Shown here in pieces: positions 34,816 to 46,044 of a DNA stretch of 64,000 nt. This DNA comes from Phoronis australis (taxonomy: Eukaryota; Phoronida; Phoronidae), in NCBI GenBank assembly GCA_002633005.1, contig NMRA01000377.1:54507-118506 (forward strand), read 5' to 3'. The stretch's first letter is position 1. Each line of letters opens with the position of its first letter. Below the pieces are notes generated by a model. It worked only from the letters and a program-made list of their open reading frames with translations. It made no database searches and was not told the origin of the DNA. A program made the position numbers and the translations under genes.

Positions 34816-36522
34816 GTTTCCATTAAGTACTATGAGTACCTTCTAACAAGAAACTCTATACAGGTATCTCGCATGCATACAAATCTCCTTATATACCACC
34901 CCAGTATCTCACCATGGTAAGCAACGGAGGATAAAGGGTCACCACATGACAGCCATGAGGTTGTGCACCTTAATATGTGCAACTCTGGTATATTGGGGAG
35001 ACCTGTAGCAGCCTCCAAGCCCAGATAATCGGAAAAAAAGGCATACAATCCACTCTCAAAACTTGGACACGGACTTGTAAATTTTCAGATTCGGGTGGTT
35101 GCTAAGGATCACCACGGCACACACGGTAGGTGGAAACGTAAGTTCCGACACATTTTTCATTTTAACGTTCATATCTCTGGCCTTAGACATACACTGTACA
35201 ATTCATTACATTAAATTCACTCCGTAGCGTGACATTTTCCCTACAGATGACATCACTGGTAGTCTATGCTATGGTTGTTCTGACTTATTCACATGTTGAT
35301 GGGTTACAAAAAAGCCCAGCTATCTAATCCAGCTTGTTCATCATTTGTGTTTTACACACATCTGTAGAAGGGTTGAAGCTTGAAATGAATGTTGTTCACA
35401 GTGTTTAATACCGTTATACCAGTTTTATAGTCTGTGTTTTCATTCTTAATTCACAATCAAATTAAAAAGAGTATGAAAACAAATAAAATACTGTATACAA
35501 CTAAAATGTTAAATAAACAATTACTTGAACAAATGTGACCAAATATCAATGGCATTTCAGAAACTTGTACACAAATTACAGCCAAGAAGGCACAATAAAC
35601 TGACTATCATACCGAATAACATACCAATTCCCAGTACATCTTTTTGAAGACAGGGGACATTGGTGAGTTCATGACAGCACTTACCAGCCCATTGCATGAG
35701 TGACACTACCTCTGTGGGCAAATTTTATTTTGCAGCAGTCAGCTTTAGGCCTTCCTGCTCTTGTTCAGTAATTGTAGGAATTTGTGACTGCTCTGAATTA
35801 AGACAATAACTTGGTGTAAGGTTATGTGTTGATTTGTACACCATTACTTTAATTGGTAATCCTGCCTGGAATCCAGGCTGCACCATAAAATGGTATCAAT
35901 AAGATCAGAAATGGGAAAATTGCTGCAATGTTTATTTGAAGCAACGTAAAAATCTCCGAGCCTTGCTCTGAAGACTTTCCTATCTATACAGATTTCCCGT
36001 ACACGAAAACGAGCAAAATGAGCAAAATTATGTGGCAATGCCAAGATCAGACTATTGTACCGGGTCAAAAGAGTAGGGATATAATGCCTACTAGATCAGG
36101 AGAAGCTTTGAGCATACAAAATAGGACAGGTCAGTAAAAATGGTTTACAGAACTACACTATTTTTCGGACACTTGAAGGTTCTAAAGAAATTGGCTCTGA
36201 TTTTCAGCACTTGTCTCTGTGAAAAGTCCAGGTAGTTACACCAACCAACGCCATTGCATTGTTATTCGTACGAATTAGACTCGTTAAACTTACAACTCAT
36301 TGTCTAGTTTATCTGGCGCAATTAGTACTGCAAGAGAGCTTATCTTGATCTTTTTAGAACATACTTCTCATACACCATATGCAATGCAGGGAATGACAAC
36401 AGCTCAGAGATATAGCGTAGTGCGCAAGTGCTACCTAGACACATAACCCGTTAGTTTTACAGACGATACCTTGCAGAGCCTTGACTGAGTACAACTGTTG
36501 ACCAAATATCATCAGATCAGAT
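34816..36522. other. Non-coding, no gene seen
   Basis: Short open frames only (74 codons or fewer). Nothing is recognisable. Confidence 0.45.
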
Positions 36523-36903
36523 AGACAGTGACCACCGTCTTTAATTCAACTACAGATGGTGGAGCTTCTATAGGCCTGTAGTAATAGCCGAGATTACAAT
36601 AGGCCCTTCATATGCTGGAAGCTATTTGGCCAAGTATGCCTCTCACTGATTAAAAAATCAAAGTCACGTTGTTGTAAGTAACTTTTGTGCATAGAGAGAC
36701 ATCTTAGGGGGGTCTTTAATTCCTTCCAACTGGAACAAATAGTGCTAAGTGTCCCTCTATGCGCAAAAGGTACTTAAAATAATGTGATTTTGATGTTTTT
36801 ATCAGTGTGAGGCATAATTCCCCGAAAAGCTTCCAGCGTATGAAACTCCTATGCTTCACCGTCTCTACTGGCCAACTGATAGTAGAGACGGTGGTCACTG
36901 TCT
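36523..36903. mobile_element. Hairpin-type TIR element, 381 bp
   Basis: The outer 18 bases AGACAGTGACCACCGTCT (36523-36540) are matched by the reverse complement at 36886-36903 with one mismatch. Pairing continues inward through most of both halves (for example CATAGAGAGACA on the left against TGTCCCTCTATG on the right), with the centre near 36715. The whole element is a long imperfect hairpin. There is no coding capacity. A half-copy seems present near 1125-1290. Confidence 0.75.
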
Positions 36904-37119
36904 CATCTAACGTACAGATCAGCCAGATGGTGAATCCGACTTAGTAATGAAACGGAAGTTGCAAAAGTAAAATGGCAGTCACCTTTGGCATTGCATCTAG
37001 ATAAAACAGAAGTTTAAGACATATGCAATGACCATAATTGACACGTAACGCAGTCACCTTACAACATACGGTAGAATTCTCTCTCCAACGGCGGCAACGC
37101 GTGTTCCTTCCTATCCGTG
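36904..37119. other. Non-coding spacer
   Basis: Nothing recognisable. Confidence 0.4.
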
Positions 37120-37580
37120 TTTATGCTGTGCTCGAACTTGGAATCCTGCTTAATATCAAGATTGCACTATGCGTGAACTTGGAATACACAGGAAACTTGA
37201 CAAGTTCATTCAAATAATCATGTTCACGTTCATAAAAATTTGCACCGCGCAAAAATCAAGTTACATGTTAATACTGTAAAGCAATGTAAATTTCAACCAA
37301 CCTTTAATGTCTTTTTTCAACTATTGGCGATCTTACTTACCAACATGATCTAAGCCAATACCAAAATCATAGTTGGATTAACCAGTTCATACTCCTTTTC
37401 CGTGACAAGAATTCCGTTACGGGAGAAAACAAGTATTCGTGAGGCAGAATGTTAAATGTTGACCAAGACCCTGTCTCACAATAAACAAAAATTCACCCAA
37501 TTGTAGAAATGAATATCAAATTCCAAGATCACGCATACGTGATCTTGAGATTAAGCAAGATCTCAAGTTAAAGCACAGCC
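37120..37580. repeat. Element with ~63-bp inverted ends
   Basis: The left block at 37128-37190 (CTGCTTAATATCAAGATTGC within it) pairs with 37512-37575 (GATCTTGAGATTAAGCAAGA within it) as an imperfect inverted repeat around an AT-rich interior. The same kind of unit occurs at 2088-2480. Non-coding. Confidence 0.5.
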
Positions 37581-38294
37581 TTCACGGCTGGCAGTGCGAC
37601 ATCCGGTCCAAAAATAAAATCTGTTCGAATGAATCTTCCGAAAAGGAAACCGCAACCTTCGTTTGTCTCACGATACCCGTGGTTATTTACTATGTAACGG
37701 TCCCATCAGTGCTTGGGAACTCGCGTCACTGCAATTTTCTGTTACGGGAATATGACTGAGACCTCGGTTGACTGTAATCTAGATGGATTTCATTTATTAA
37801 TAAGAATCCTTATATGCAGGCTTCTCAGTGTGAGGTGAGATTGATTCGTACTCCGGGTTCTGCTGTGACGTAACCCCCGGCCGCGGGCCCGTGTCATATT
37901 TAGTGGTGCAGAACAAATTTTAAACCAATTCCGTATGTTTTTCGTAGATAAAAAACCAGCCTTTTGTATTCTGAGTTTCTTAGCTGGTAAAAATTGGGAA
38001 AACTTGGAGCAATAAAACTTGAATGTCCCCCAATATTTAAATTCTCAAAAAATGAAAATGTCTAGTAAGTTGCTACTTGGTAACATAATTTTCAGAGAAC
38101 TTAAGTTTCCATACATGAAAATTTTTATTACTGGAAAAACATTTGCGACTTAAGATAATTGGAAAAGCTTAAGTTTTGTGAAAAACTTATTTATCAGAAA
38201 AAATAAGTTTTGATAGTACGAAAAACTTTTTTATAAAAACTTTAGTTACTGCAAGAAACTTAAGTTTATTTGTGAAATTTAGTTTCTGAAAAAC
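37581..38294. other. Non-coding; short (A/T)-rich AAACTTAAGTTT-like runs
   Basis: Between about 38090 and 38290, many variants of AAACTT(A)AGTTT appear at irregular spacing, and similar runs continue after the element at 38300-38600 (38620-38715). This looks like AT-rich simple sequence interrupted by that insertion. A GC-rich patch at about 37870-37890 (CCCCCGGCCGCGGGCCCG) is isolated. Confidence 0.5.
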
Positions 38295-38299
38295 TCAAG

Positions 38300-38600
38300 C
38301 AGTGGCGAATTTACGGGGAGCAAGGGGGCCATGGCTCCCCCTAAAATTCACACCAGATACCATTTGGGAGTTCGGGTACGCGCAAACAGGTGCTCGTCGA
38401 GGTGAATAAACAACGCATAGGCCTTGAACAAACTGAACAAACCCCATTTACCTTTTTTGAGTCAACAGGTCCGCATTCGAGGCCTCTGTCGCCTCTGTCC
38501 GCATCAAGTTTAGGCTGGGCGCGCACACCTGCCGAAATTGTGGTACTCGGTCATGTCCCGTGCCCTGTCCCCCCAACTCAAAATCCTAGATCAGCCTCTG
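38300..38600. mobile_element. 301-bp TIR element with 5-bp target duplication
   Basis: Starts CAGTGGCGAATTTACGGGGA and ends CTAGATCAGCCTCTG, an imperfect inverted complement (CAGAGGCTGATCTAG) of the start. It is flanked on both sides by TCAAG (38295-38299 and 38601-38605), consistent with a target-site duplication. The same type of terminus (CAGTGGCGGATCTAGGATAT, minus strand) is seen at 44385-44414. No transposase is present; a 77-codon open frame inside looks accidental. Confidence 0.7.
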
Positions 38601-38981
38601 TCAAGTTCCCTGAAAAAAATTAAGATGGTGCTGAAAAACTTAGGCTTTTGATAACAAACTAAAGTTTCTCCTCAAAAAGTTAAGTAATTTTCCAGCGAAA
38701 AACTTAAGTTCATTTTTCTAGCGTGTCTGCTGCTCATCAGTCCAGGCCCCGGCCCGTTATTGGAAAATTGGACATGGGTCTATTTAAGTTAAACTCTTTC
38801 GTAACGCATTTTGTTAGATAAAGGCATATGCACTTTCGTGTAATGAAATTATTTGTGGAACTTGAAGTGACCCCCACCCCCGAAGCACTGAGGAAATGCC
38901 CAGATATCTCCGATAGACACTCATATACGTGCATGCATATATGTATTACTGCGCAGGGATACATATGAGACCTGGCGTGCA
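38601..38981. other. Non-coding spacer
   Basis: Continues the AAACTTAAG-type AT-rich sequence, then unrecognised DNA. Confidence 0.4.
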
Positions 38982-39117
38982 TTCAGTAAGGCTAGGACCT
39001 ACACTGGGACCTAGCTAAAATCTAGCCAAAGTCACGTGTTCTAACGTAAAATACACGACAATGTCTCACCTTATCTCGCGAAGTCTTGCTTTTTAACGAG
39101 GTCCAAGCGCTACTGAA
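38982..39117. mobile_element. Short TIR element (MITE), copy 2
   Basis: Same family and orientation as 34378-34489. Ends are TTCAGTAAGGCTAGGACCT and AGGTCCAAGCGCTACTGAA, with the shared body blocks TAGCCAAAGTCACGTG, AATACACGACAAT and ATCTCGCGAAGT. Confidence 0.75.
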
Positions 39118-39914
39118 CTGGACTGAGGCTGGCTTACTACCTATGCAATCTTAAAAGTAATCTGCCTTAACGTGACAAGACTATGCTGTGAAAAAAGAAA
39201 TCTAAACCGTCAGCCAGAAAACGCTTCGCAGAGGCCAACCATAAACTTACAGATTCGAAAATGGCGCTTGTCCGCCTTTTGGCCTGTGAGTTGAGTTGAC
39301 GGCTCATTTAGCATTAGTCAGCAAATAGGATAAGCATACAAGAATTCCGTACAGGCCTGAAAAAAAAAGACACAAATTTTCTATTCAAAAATTAAATTTT
39401 CTGCAGAACCAAAAACATACTCAAAGCTATTTGTCTCACCATGATCCATAATCTATGACGTCAGGACCATAAAATATACTATCCTTACTTAGGGAAGTTC
39501 TGGGAAGCTAAATTTCCAATAATACAAGAGATGTCATGATGTGGTAACATCAGGACCTTGATTTTCAAGACAAGAGTTTTTGAAACATAGATGACGTTGA
39601 AAACTGAACCTTCGTTATATAGATTTTTAAAGAGGAAAAGGAACCCCCAAAGAGAAAACTTTCACAGGGAATTTTGTCAGAGTCAGAAAAAGCACCTTTT
39701 AATACTCAAAGATTCGTCGTAAGCCTTGTCGTGCCCTGAGCGCTGTTCTATGGGAGTAGGCCTACCCCCCGGAACGAGCAGAATACAGCGACACGTCATA
39801 GCGGGATACTATGATTTCTTTGACAAAGAATTGTAAATTTGTGTAACCAGATGATCAAGAGTTAAGTAGGTCCGTAGTGAAAGTGAAACACTAAAAATTA
39901 TCTTGTTAATGTTT
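39118..39914. other. Non-coding, no gene seen
   Basis: Nothing recognisable on either strand. Confidence 0.45.
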
Positions 39915-40150
39915 CACAGGCCAAATCTGGGCCTGGGTTTTAATCTCTATACTCGAAATGGAACTCGAAATTATATTTGGCATTTTCTACTCTACTTTTG
40001 TGAGTGCGAAACCAAGATAAGTCTAATATTCTATGCTCGAGTACATGACTTACGTGCAATTGATAAACCCAACATTAGTTCGAGTTTGAACTCGAACTTT
40101 AGAATTTTTACTCGAGCTTGTACCACGAATATATAAGGGCTATCAAGTGC
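39915..40150 (+). repeat. Dispersed repeat, ACTCGAGTTTG family, copy with clearest blocks
   Basis: Carries AAATCTGGGCCTGGGTTTTA, repeated ACTCGA-type words (CTCGAAATGGAACTCGAAAT, TTCGAGTTTGAACTCGAACT, TACTCGAGCTTGTA) and matches 15905-16100. Non-coding. Confidence 0.55.
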
Positions 40151-40529
40151 AAACTTGTATTAGAAACTCGCATGCGTAAACTATAATGTATTCGCGAACA
40201 GTCTAATAACTAATAATAAACTCGAGTAGCAGAGAAATTGCCAAAATTAATTTTGAAATCGTATCGAGGACAAAGATTAGATTTCGGGCACTGGTTTAAA
40301 TTGTCCACCACTACAAGCCAGACTGATGGTTTTCAACCCTTTTGTAACATTTCCGACACAAATACGTATTGCAATCGTATGCTTAGCGACAAACAGGACT
40401 TACGGAATTAACGAGAACTTACGAGTAACCACTAGTAGCTCGTATCCGTCCAACTGGCTCACAAGTTTTCGTACACTTGTAATCGCGGTGAAAACGTCCA
40501 AACTCAAAAATTCTAAATATCAAAGTATG
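40151..40529. other. Non-coding spacer
   Basis: No gene or repeat recognised. Confidence 0.4.
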
Positions 40530-41117
40530 GTGTAACACTATTTTTCTCCATGAATTCCACAAATAACGAAAACAGCTACGATTTCAAAATAGAAAGATTT
40601 ACTTCTGCCATGGAAACGGTTATGTAATTGTTTTGATGACGCGTCAGTCAACAGCCGAATACAAACTCAGTTTCAGATGTGGTTAGGCACGCACATTTTG
40701 CGAATCTAGCACTTTCTTTTTGTATAGTGCAGCACGTTGGATTTCGTCCACCAGGCTTGGAAGCGGAATATATTTTTAAAACTCAAAGCGCTTCGGTTAA
40801 CAGTTCAACATTGATAGATAAATAGCGGTGAAGAACCAGCTTTACTAACAATCACCCGTATAACTCGAAAAGCGCAGTGTGTAAACCTTCGTTTTTACAC
40901 CGAGACGCGGGTTCAATGTACTGACTAGTCATTTGTTGAGAATGCACATAACCGATGGTTATCAAAATAGGAATTACTAAACAACGGCACAAAAAACCTG
41001 GGGGGTGGAAATCTGATATACAGAGATTTATTGATTCCGGCATTATACGGGGAGATCATAATCTGGTAAGGGAATTAGGGACGGAATCCACTGCCGCAAT
41101 TGTTATTTCCGAGAACT
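40530..41117 (+). other. 588-bp direct duplicate, left copy (probable assembly artefact)
   Basis: Matches 41119-41706 base for base at a constant offset of 589 with only a few substitutions. It ends at the single N at 41118. Non-coding. Confidence 0.9.
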
Positions 41118-41118
41118 N

Positions 41119-41706
41119 GTGTAACACTATTTTTTTCCATGAATTCCACAAATAACGAAAACAGCTACGATTTCAAAATAGAAAGATTTACTTCTGCCAT
41201 GGAAACGGTTATGTAATTGTTTTGATGACGCGTCAGTCAACAGCCGAATACAAACTCAGTTTCAGAAGTGGTTAGGTACGCACATTTTGCGAATCTAGCA
41301 CTTTCTTTTTGTATAGTGCAGCACGTTGGATTTCGTCCACCAGGCTTGTAAGCGGAATATATTTTTAAAACTCAAAGCGCTTCGGTTAACAGTTCAACAT
41401 TGATAGATAAATAGCGGTGAAGAACCCGCTTTACTAACAATCACCCGTATAACTCGAAAAGCGCAGTGTGTAAACCTTCGTTTTTACACCGAGACGCGGG
41501 TTCAATGTACTGACTAGTCATTTGTTGAGAATGCACATAACCGATGGTTATCAAAATAGGAATTACTAAACAACGGCACAAAAAACCTGGGGGGTGGAAA
41601 TCTGATATACAGAGATTTATTGATTCCGGCATTATACGGGGAGATCATAATCTGGTAAGGGAATTAGGGACGGAATCCACTGCCGCAATTGTTATTTCCG
41701 AGAACT
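41119..41706 (+). other. 588-bp direct duplicate, right copy
   Basis: Begins GTGTAACACTATTTTT immediately after the N and runs into unique sequence after GAGAACT (41706). This is what is expected if the left contig should have been overlapped with the right by exactly this length. Confidence 0.9.
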
Positions 41707-42420
41707 TTGTTATCAGCTCTAGAGATATTTTCATTCAATGAATTTCCCATTGAACACTCTGGCTTCAGATAACCAGCCGTTTCCTTTGTTCCATACTGGG
41801 AACAAAATCTTCAAGAATGCTCAAATGTTTATCTGTGGTCACATGACATCTTCAGTTTTCCCTTTTGTCGAGTTTTGATTACTTTCGTAGAACCAAGAAT
41901 AAAAATTGACATGTTATTTTCAAGGAAAAAATGAAATTTGCATAAATAAAAAATGATAATGTAGAAAACTGCAACAGGGTTTTTGAAATTTCATTTTGAA
42001 TATTTATGTCGTACTAAGTGTGGTCATGTTATTGATACCGTTATTTCGCTATCCATGATTCCTTTTCTTTAAACTTAATATCACTAAGTGACATAAATAA
42101 TGGCAGATTGGCAAAAAATCAAATTCTATAGGCTTTCTACATTCAGAAATTACATACTTTTACTGTGTCAAAATATTTAGTAGATATTTGGCTAAACAAA
42201 CATACATGCATAACCACGATATACGTACGGTCCTACTGAGTGTACATAACCTTACTGTTCTTTTTGATGAAAAGCACAATTAGACCCGGCTGTGATACAT
42301 TTATTTAACACACAGAAAAAGTCATGCTATGGAAATTTCATGTCAAATTTCTCAAAAACAATAAAGACTACATTTTTGGTGCATAGTTAGTTTGCTTTGT
42401 ACTATATACATGCGGATACC
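41707..42420. other. Non-coding, includes dispersed repeat copy 3
   Basis: Positions 42101-42225 are the third copy of the AAAAAGTCAAA family (GGCAAAAAATCAAATTCTAT, GGCTTTCTAC, ATACTTTTACTG, TTGGCTAAAC). The rest is unrecognised. Confidence 0.55.
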
Positions 42421-43200
42421 GTAAAACAACACTGTATACATGAAGATGTCGTAAAACAACACTGTATACATGTGGATTAAGTAAAACAACACTGTATATA
42501 TGTGGATGTAGTAAAACAACACTGTATACATGAAGATGTCATAAAACAACACTGTATACATGTAGATGTCGTAAAACAACACTGTATACATTTGGATGTA
42601 GTAAAACAACACGGTATACATGTGGATGTAGTAAAACAACACTGTATACATGTGGATGTTGTAAAACAACACTGTATATATGTTGGTGTTGTAAAACAAC
42701 ACTGTATACATGTGGATGTAGTAAAACAACACGGCATACATGTGGATGTCACAAAACAACACAGTATACATGTCGGTGTTGTAAAACAACACTGTATACA
42801 TGTGGATGTAGTAAAACAACACTGTATATATGTGGATGTAGTAAAACAACACGGTATACATGTTGATGTTGTAAAACAACACTGTATATATGTTGGTGTT
42901 GTAAAACAACACTGTATACATGTGGATGTAGTAAAACAACACGGCATACATGTGGATGTCACAAAACAACACTGCATACATGCTGATGTTGTAAAACAAC
43001 ACTGTATACATGTTGGTGTTGTAAAACAACACTGTATACATGTGTATGTAGTAAAACAACATGGTATACATGTGGATGTCACAAAACAACACTGTATACA
43101 TGTTGGTGTTGTAAAACAACACTGTATACATGTGGATGTAGTAAAACAACACTGTATATATGTGGATGTAGTAAAACAACACTGTATATATGTGAATGTC
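42421..43200 (+). repeat. 30-bp minisatellite, 26 units
   Basis: The unit begins GTAAAACAACACTGTATACA and continues TGTGGATGTA, repeated 26 times with no length change and common variants (TATATA for TATACA, GTTGGTGTT for GTGGATGTA, a CAC-start variant, CGG for CTG). Because 30 is a multiple of three and no frame-specific stop is present, long open frames run through it on both strands, including 290-, 243- and 241-codon ones. They are a by-product of periodicity, not genes. Confidence 0.97.
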
Positions 43201-43429
43201 ACAGGACAACACTTGGCAAAGCATCCATTGTAATCACATTTGAAAAATTACAAATTATTGGTAAGTACTTCTGGGAAGTAAGTGAAGAACAACAGTAGGT
43301 GGCGTTGCTACTAAAAGCACCAACAACAGTATTACTCGAATCAAATCAAAGCAGGTCATGTCTTCAACTACCATACGAAGCAATAATCTCTTTAAAGCAA
43401 TAATTTCAAGGTAGACCAGTTCTCATCCA

Positions 43430-43722
43430 TGTGAGAATTTTTTGTTCAATAAGACAACAATCTGTGTCAAAGGGCTTTTCACACAGTGTATTGGTACTGT
43501 TGCTCCTTAGTGTGCCTCCATGTGTGACCAACAAGATTCCACTAGTTATATACTTAAACGATTTTCCACGCTCGCATATTGCACTTTAATGTACAGTCTC
43601 TCACAAGAGTGCGCTCTAGTGTGACAGGGGTATAGCTTTGAGCGAGACATTCCACACAATGCATTCGCATGTTCTCTCACCAGTGTGTATTCTTGTCTGA
43701 TGAACGAGAGCACTGCTATCCT
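43430..43722 (-). pseudogene. Decayed C2H2 zinc-finger exon, copy A
   Basis: On the minus strand, linker and finger fragments are readable in changing frames: CERTCECIVWNVSLKAIPLSH and RTHSCERLY, and a GKSFKY block. Stops and frameshifts interrupt them, and the second Cys of one finger is Trp. This matches the finger genes at 47022-48002 and 57071-59268 in family and strand. The same sequence occurs again at 44955-45247. Confidence 0.75.
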
Positions 43723-44383
43723 TGATTTCTGATGTATTATCCAAGAAAAAAGGAAAAAATTTAAACACGGAGAATGTGTCACACAGGAAAAATTGCGAGT
43801 TTCACAGACTCGAACTCACGACCTGGCTGACAAGACGCGCGTGCTTTGTCACTACACCATCACGACTTCACTAGTAAACAGAAACTAAGAGACCTACTTG
43901 TTTATGGTCCACAGCGTTTGCGCGCGAAACCAACTTCTTTTTGTAATGCTTATTACACATTTTATATTTTGTGTAATCGGTTCTCAACAGATTTGTTGTA
44001 TTTAAAATAGTGTTCAAATGCCCAAAAGACCAAATCCGTTTTTCATGTTGGCAATAATGACGGGATTGCTTTGGAAATCGTCTTTTAAGTTAAGGTTTGA
44101 CAAAGAGAGAATTAATGAGTTTCTGAGTGATTCACATAGGCTTCGATTAAAATTCACATCTTACCAGCAGCTTCTGTTTTTTCATCGTCACTCAGGTTCC
44201 ATTTTCTCTAAAAAATGAAGTAAATTTTATCCATTGCACAGTGGAGCAGACGACGGAAACGGAGTCGTAGTGCGCAACGCCACTGCCGGTCGCCTGGGAT
44301 ATCGCGGGAGAGCCTACACTTAGCCATAGTTCCGTTACGAATGCGCCGTGTTCCGAATTTGATACTTGAAATTGGATCTGAGC
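43723..44383 (-). mobile_element. Inserted sequence interrupting copy A, with a tRNA-like SINE
   Basis: At about 43722 copy A diverges abruptly from copy B (which continues with further finger fragments). The following 660 bp have no counterpart there. A tRNA-like module lies at 43790-43866 on the minus strand. On the right the sequence ends at the N and then at a CAGTGGCGGATC terminus (44414, minus strand), so the whole block may be one or more inserted elements read on the minus strand. No transposase is seen. Confidence 0.5.
43790..43866 (-). repeat. tRNA-derived SINE-like module
   Basis: On the minus strand the sequence begins GTCGTGATGGTGTAGTGACA (A-box-like TGGTGTAGTGA) and, about 50 bases later, has GTGAGTTCGAGTCTG (B-box-like GTTCGAGTC). 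Spacing and order fit an internal RNA polymerase III promoter. It does not fold into a convincing intact tRNA, so a tRNA-derived SINE is more likely than a tRNA gene. Confidence 0.45.
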
Positions 44384-44384
44384 N
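44384..44384. other. Single N, contig junction or unresolved base
   Basis: Lies between CTGAGC and a run of C. The flanking sequence could be continuous across it, but the segment to its right repeats the block beginning near 42900, as at the other three N positions. Confidence 0.6.
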
Positions 44385-44425
44385 CCCCCTTGTGATATCC
44401 TAGATCCGCCACTGATGTGGATGTA

Positions 44426-44725
44426 GTAAAACAACACGGTATACATGTGGATGTCACAAAACAACACTGTATACATGTGGATGTAGTAAAACAACACTGT
44501 ATATATGTGGATGTAGTAAAACAACACTGTATACATGTGGATGTAGTAAAACAACACGGTATACATGTTGATGTTGTAAAACAACACTGCATACATGTTG
44601 ATGTTGTAAAACAACACTGTATACATGTTGGTGTTGTAAAACAACACTGTATACATGTGTATGTAGTAAAACAACACTGTATATATGTGGATGTAGTAAA
44701 ACAACACTGTATATATGTGGATGTC
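44426..44725 (+). repeat. 30-bp minisatellite, second array, 10 units
   Basis: Same unit as 42421-43200 but only 10 copies. The sequence after the array (ACAGGACAACACTTGGCAAA) is the same in both, at offset 1525. The pair looks like two alleles with different copy number, or a real duplication. Confidence 0.95.
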
Positions 44726-44954
44726 ACAGGACAACACTTGGCAAAGAATCCATTGTAATCACATTTGAAAAATTACAAATTATTGGTAAGTACTTCTGGG
44801 AAGTAAGTGAAGAACAACAGTAGGTGGCATTGCTACTAAAAGCACCAACAACAGTATTACTCGAATCAAATCAAAGCAGGTCATCTACATTGTCTTCAAC
44901 TACCATACGAAGCAATAATCTCTTTAAAGCAATAATTTCAAGGTAGACCAGTTC
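44726..44954 (+). other. Duplicate of 43201-43429
   Basis: Nearly identical to the stretch after the first array, apart from a short insertion and a few substitutions. Non-coding. Confidence 0.85.
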
Positions 44955-45310
44955 TCATCCATGTGAGTATTTTTTTGTTCAATAAGACAACAATCTGTGT
45001 CACAGGGCTTTTCATACAGTGTATTGGTACTGTTGCTCCTTAGTGTGCCTCCATGCGTGACCAACAAGATTCCACTAGTATACTTAAACGATTTTCCACG
45101 ATCACACATTGCACTTTAATGTACAGTCTCTCACAAGAGTGCGTTCTAGTGTGACAGGGGTATAGCTTTGAGCGAGACATTCCACACAATGCATTCGCAT
45201 GTTCTCTCACCGGTGTGTATTCTTGTGTGATGAACGAGAGCACTGCTATCCATAGAACTTTCCTTACGCAGTACATTTGTATGGCCTCTCACCTCTGTGT
45301 ATTCGGGTGT
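44955..45310 (-). pseudogene. Decayed C2H2 zinc-finger exon, copy B (longer)
   Basis: Reading the minus strand from 45310: HHTRIHRGERPYKCTA, a stop, GKFYG, then after a frameshift LVHHTRIHTGERTCECIVW, then a stop and further fragments (RTHSCER, GKSFKYTSGILLVTHGG). Several stops and frame changes make it clearly non-functional. The spacing of TG/SCER linkers shows at least four former fingers. Strand and linker style match the intact genes downstream. Confidence 0.78.
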
Positions 45311-46044
45311 GATGAAGATAGTTTGAGGGACCAGTGCCTGGTTGCATGAAACAGTCCCAAATAGGGACTCAAATAACTTCCCAAAATCTTTTGCATATTT
45401 GTTTTATACTTCACTCAGATGTTATATCTTTATTGTGAGCTCCTCTTTGACAACTGACATTTTCTAAAACTGAGCTCTTCATTAAGTCATAATAATTAGG
45501 GACTTAGTCCTTAAATTAGGTGCGTTGTATGAAAAGATCCCTACTTATTTTCGATAATATTGAGAGTTCAGCTAATGGTTGAGTCTCGATTTGAATCAAA
45601 GCAAAAATTGACTAGGAAATGTGACTCAAACTGAATAGGGAAAGGCAATCAGTGTCTTCACAAGCGCACAAATACGCAGTAGATTTAGTGAACTTAGTTA
45701 AGTCTCTAAGTGGGACTGCTTTATGCAATCGGGCACTACATCAACTACATCATTTCGTGAGTACTTTCACATTGCAATTTCACCTTTTTCTTGTGCCGCT
45801 AGAAAAAGAATTTGTGATGCATTACCCAAAAAGCTCACACGTTCAAGTTACATGTTTTCAGTAAACATAAAATTGTGACCTTTTTTACCATTGAAAACAA
45901 ACCTGTAGTACGTTAGTGTGATGACGGGAACTATAATGCCTTGATGCAAGCTTGTATCAACTTGGACTATATTTTATCGCTTTTCAGAACAACTGTGACA
46001 TCAGAATCCAGATAAGGCAAAAAGATTTTTGAAGTTTGAAGACT
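45311..46044. other. Non-coding, no gene seen
   Basis: Contains GGGACT/AGTCCC words at 45355-45370 and 45505-45530 that might be ends of a small TIR element, but the pairing is weak. A 70-codon open frame is unremarkable. Confidence 0.4.

Noticed and set aside
42421-43200. CRISPR array (regular 30-bp repeats)
   Set aside because: The units are contiguous with no spacers, and the setting is an animal genome with introns.
42352-43233. Long open frames of 241-290 codons on both strands encoding 10-residue repeats
   Set aside because: They arise from a 30-bp minisatellite whose period is a multiple of three. Equally long frames on both strands and unit-number change between the two arrays argue against a protein.
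43790-43866. Functional tRNA gene
   Set aside because: Box A and B-like motifs are present, but I could not fold a full cloverleaf with a paired acceptor stem. A SINE head is more likely.
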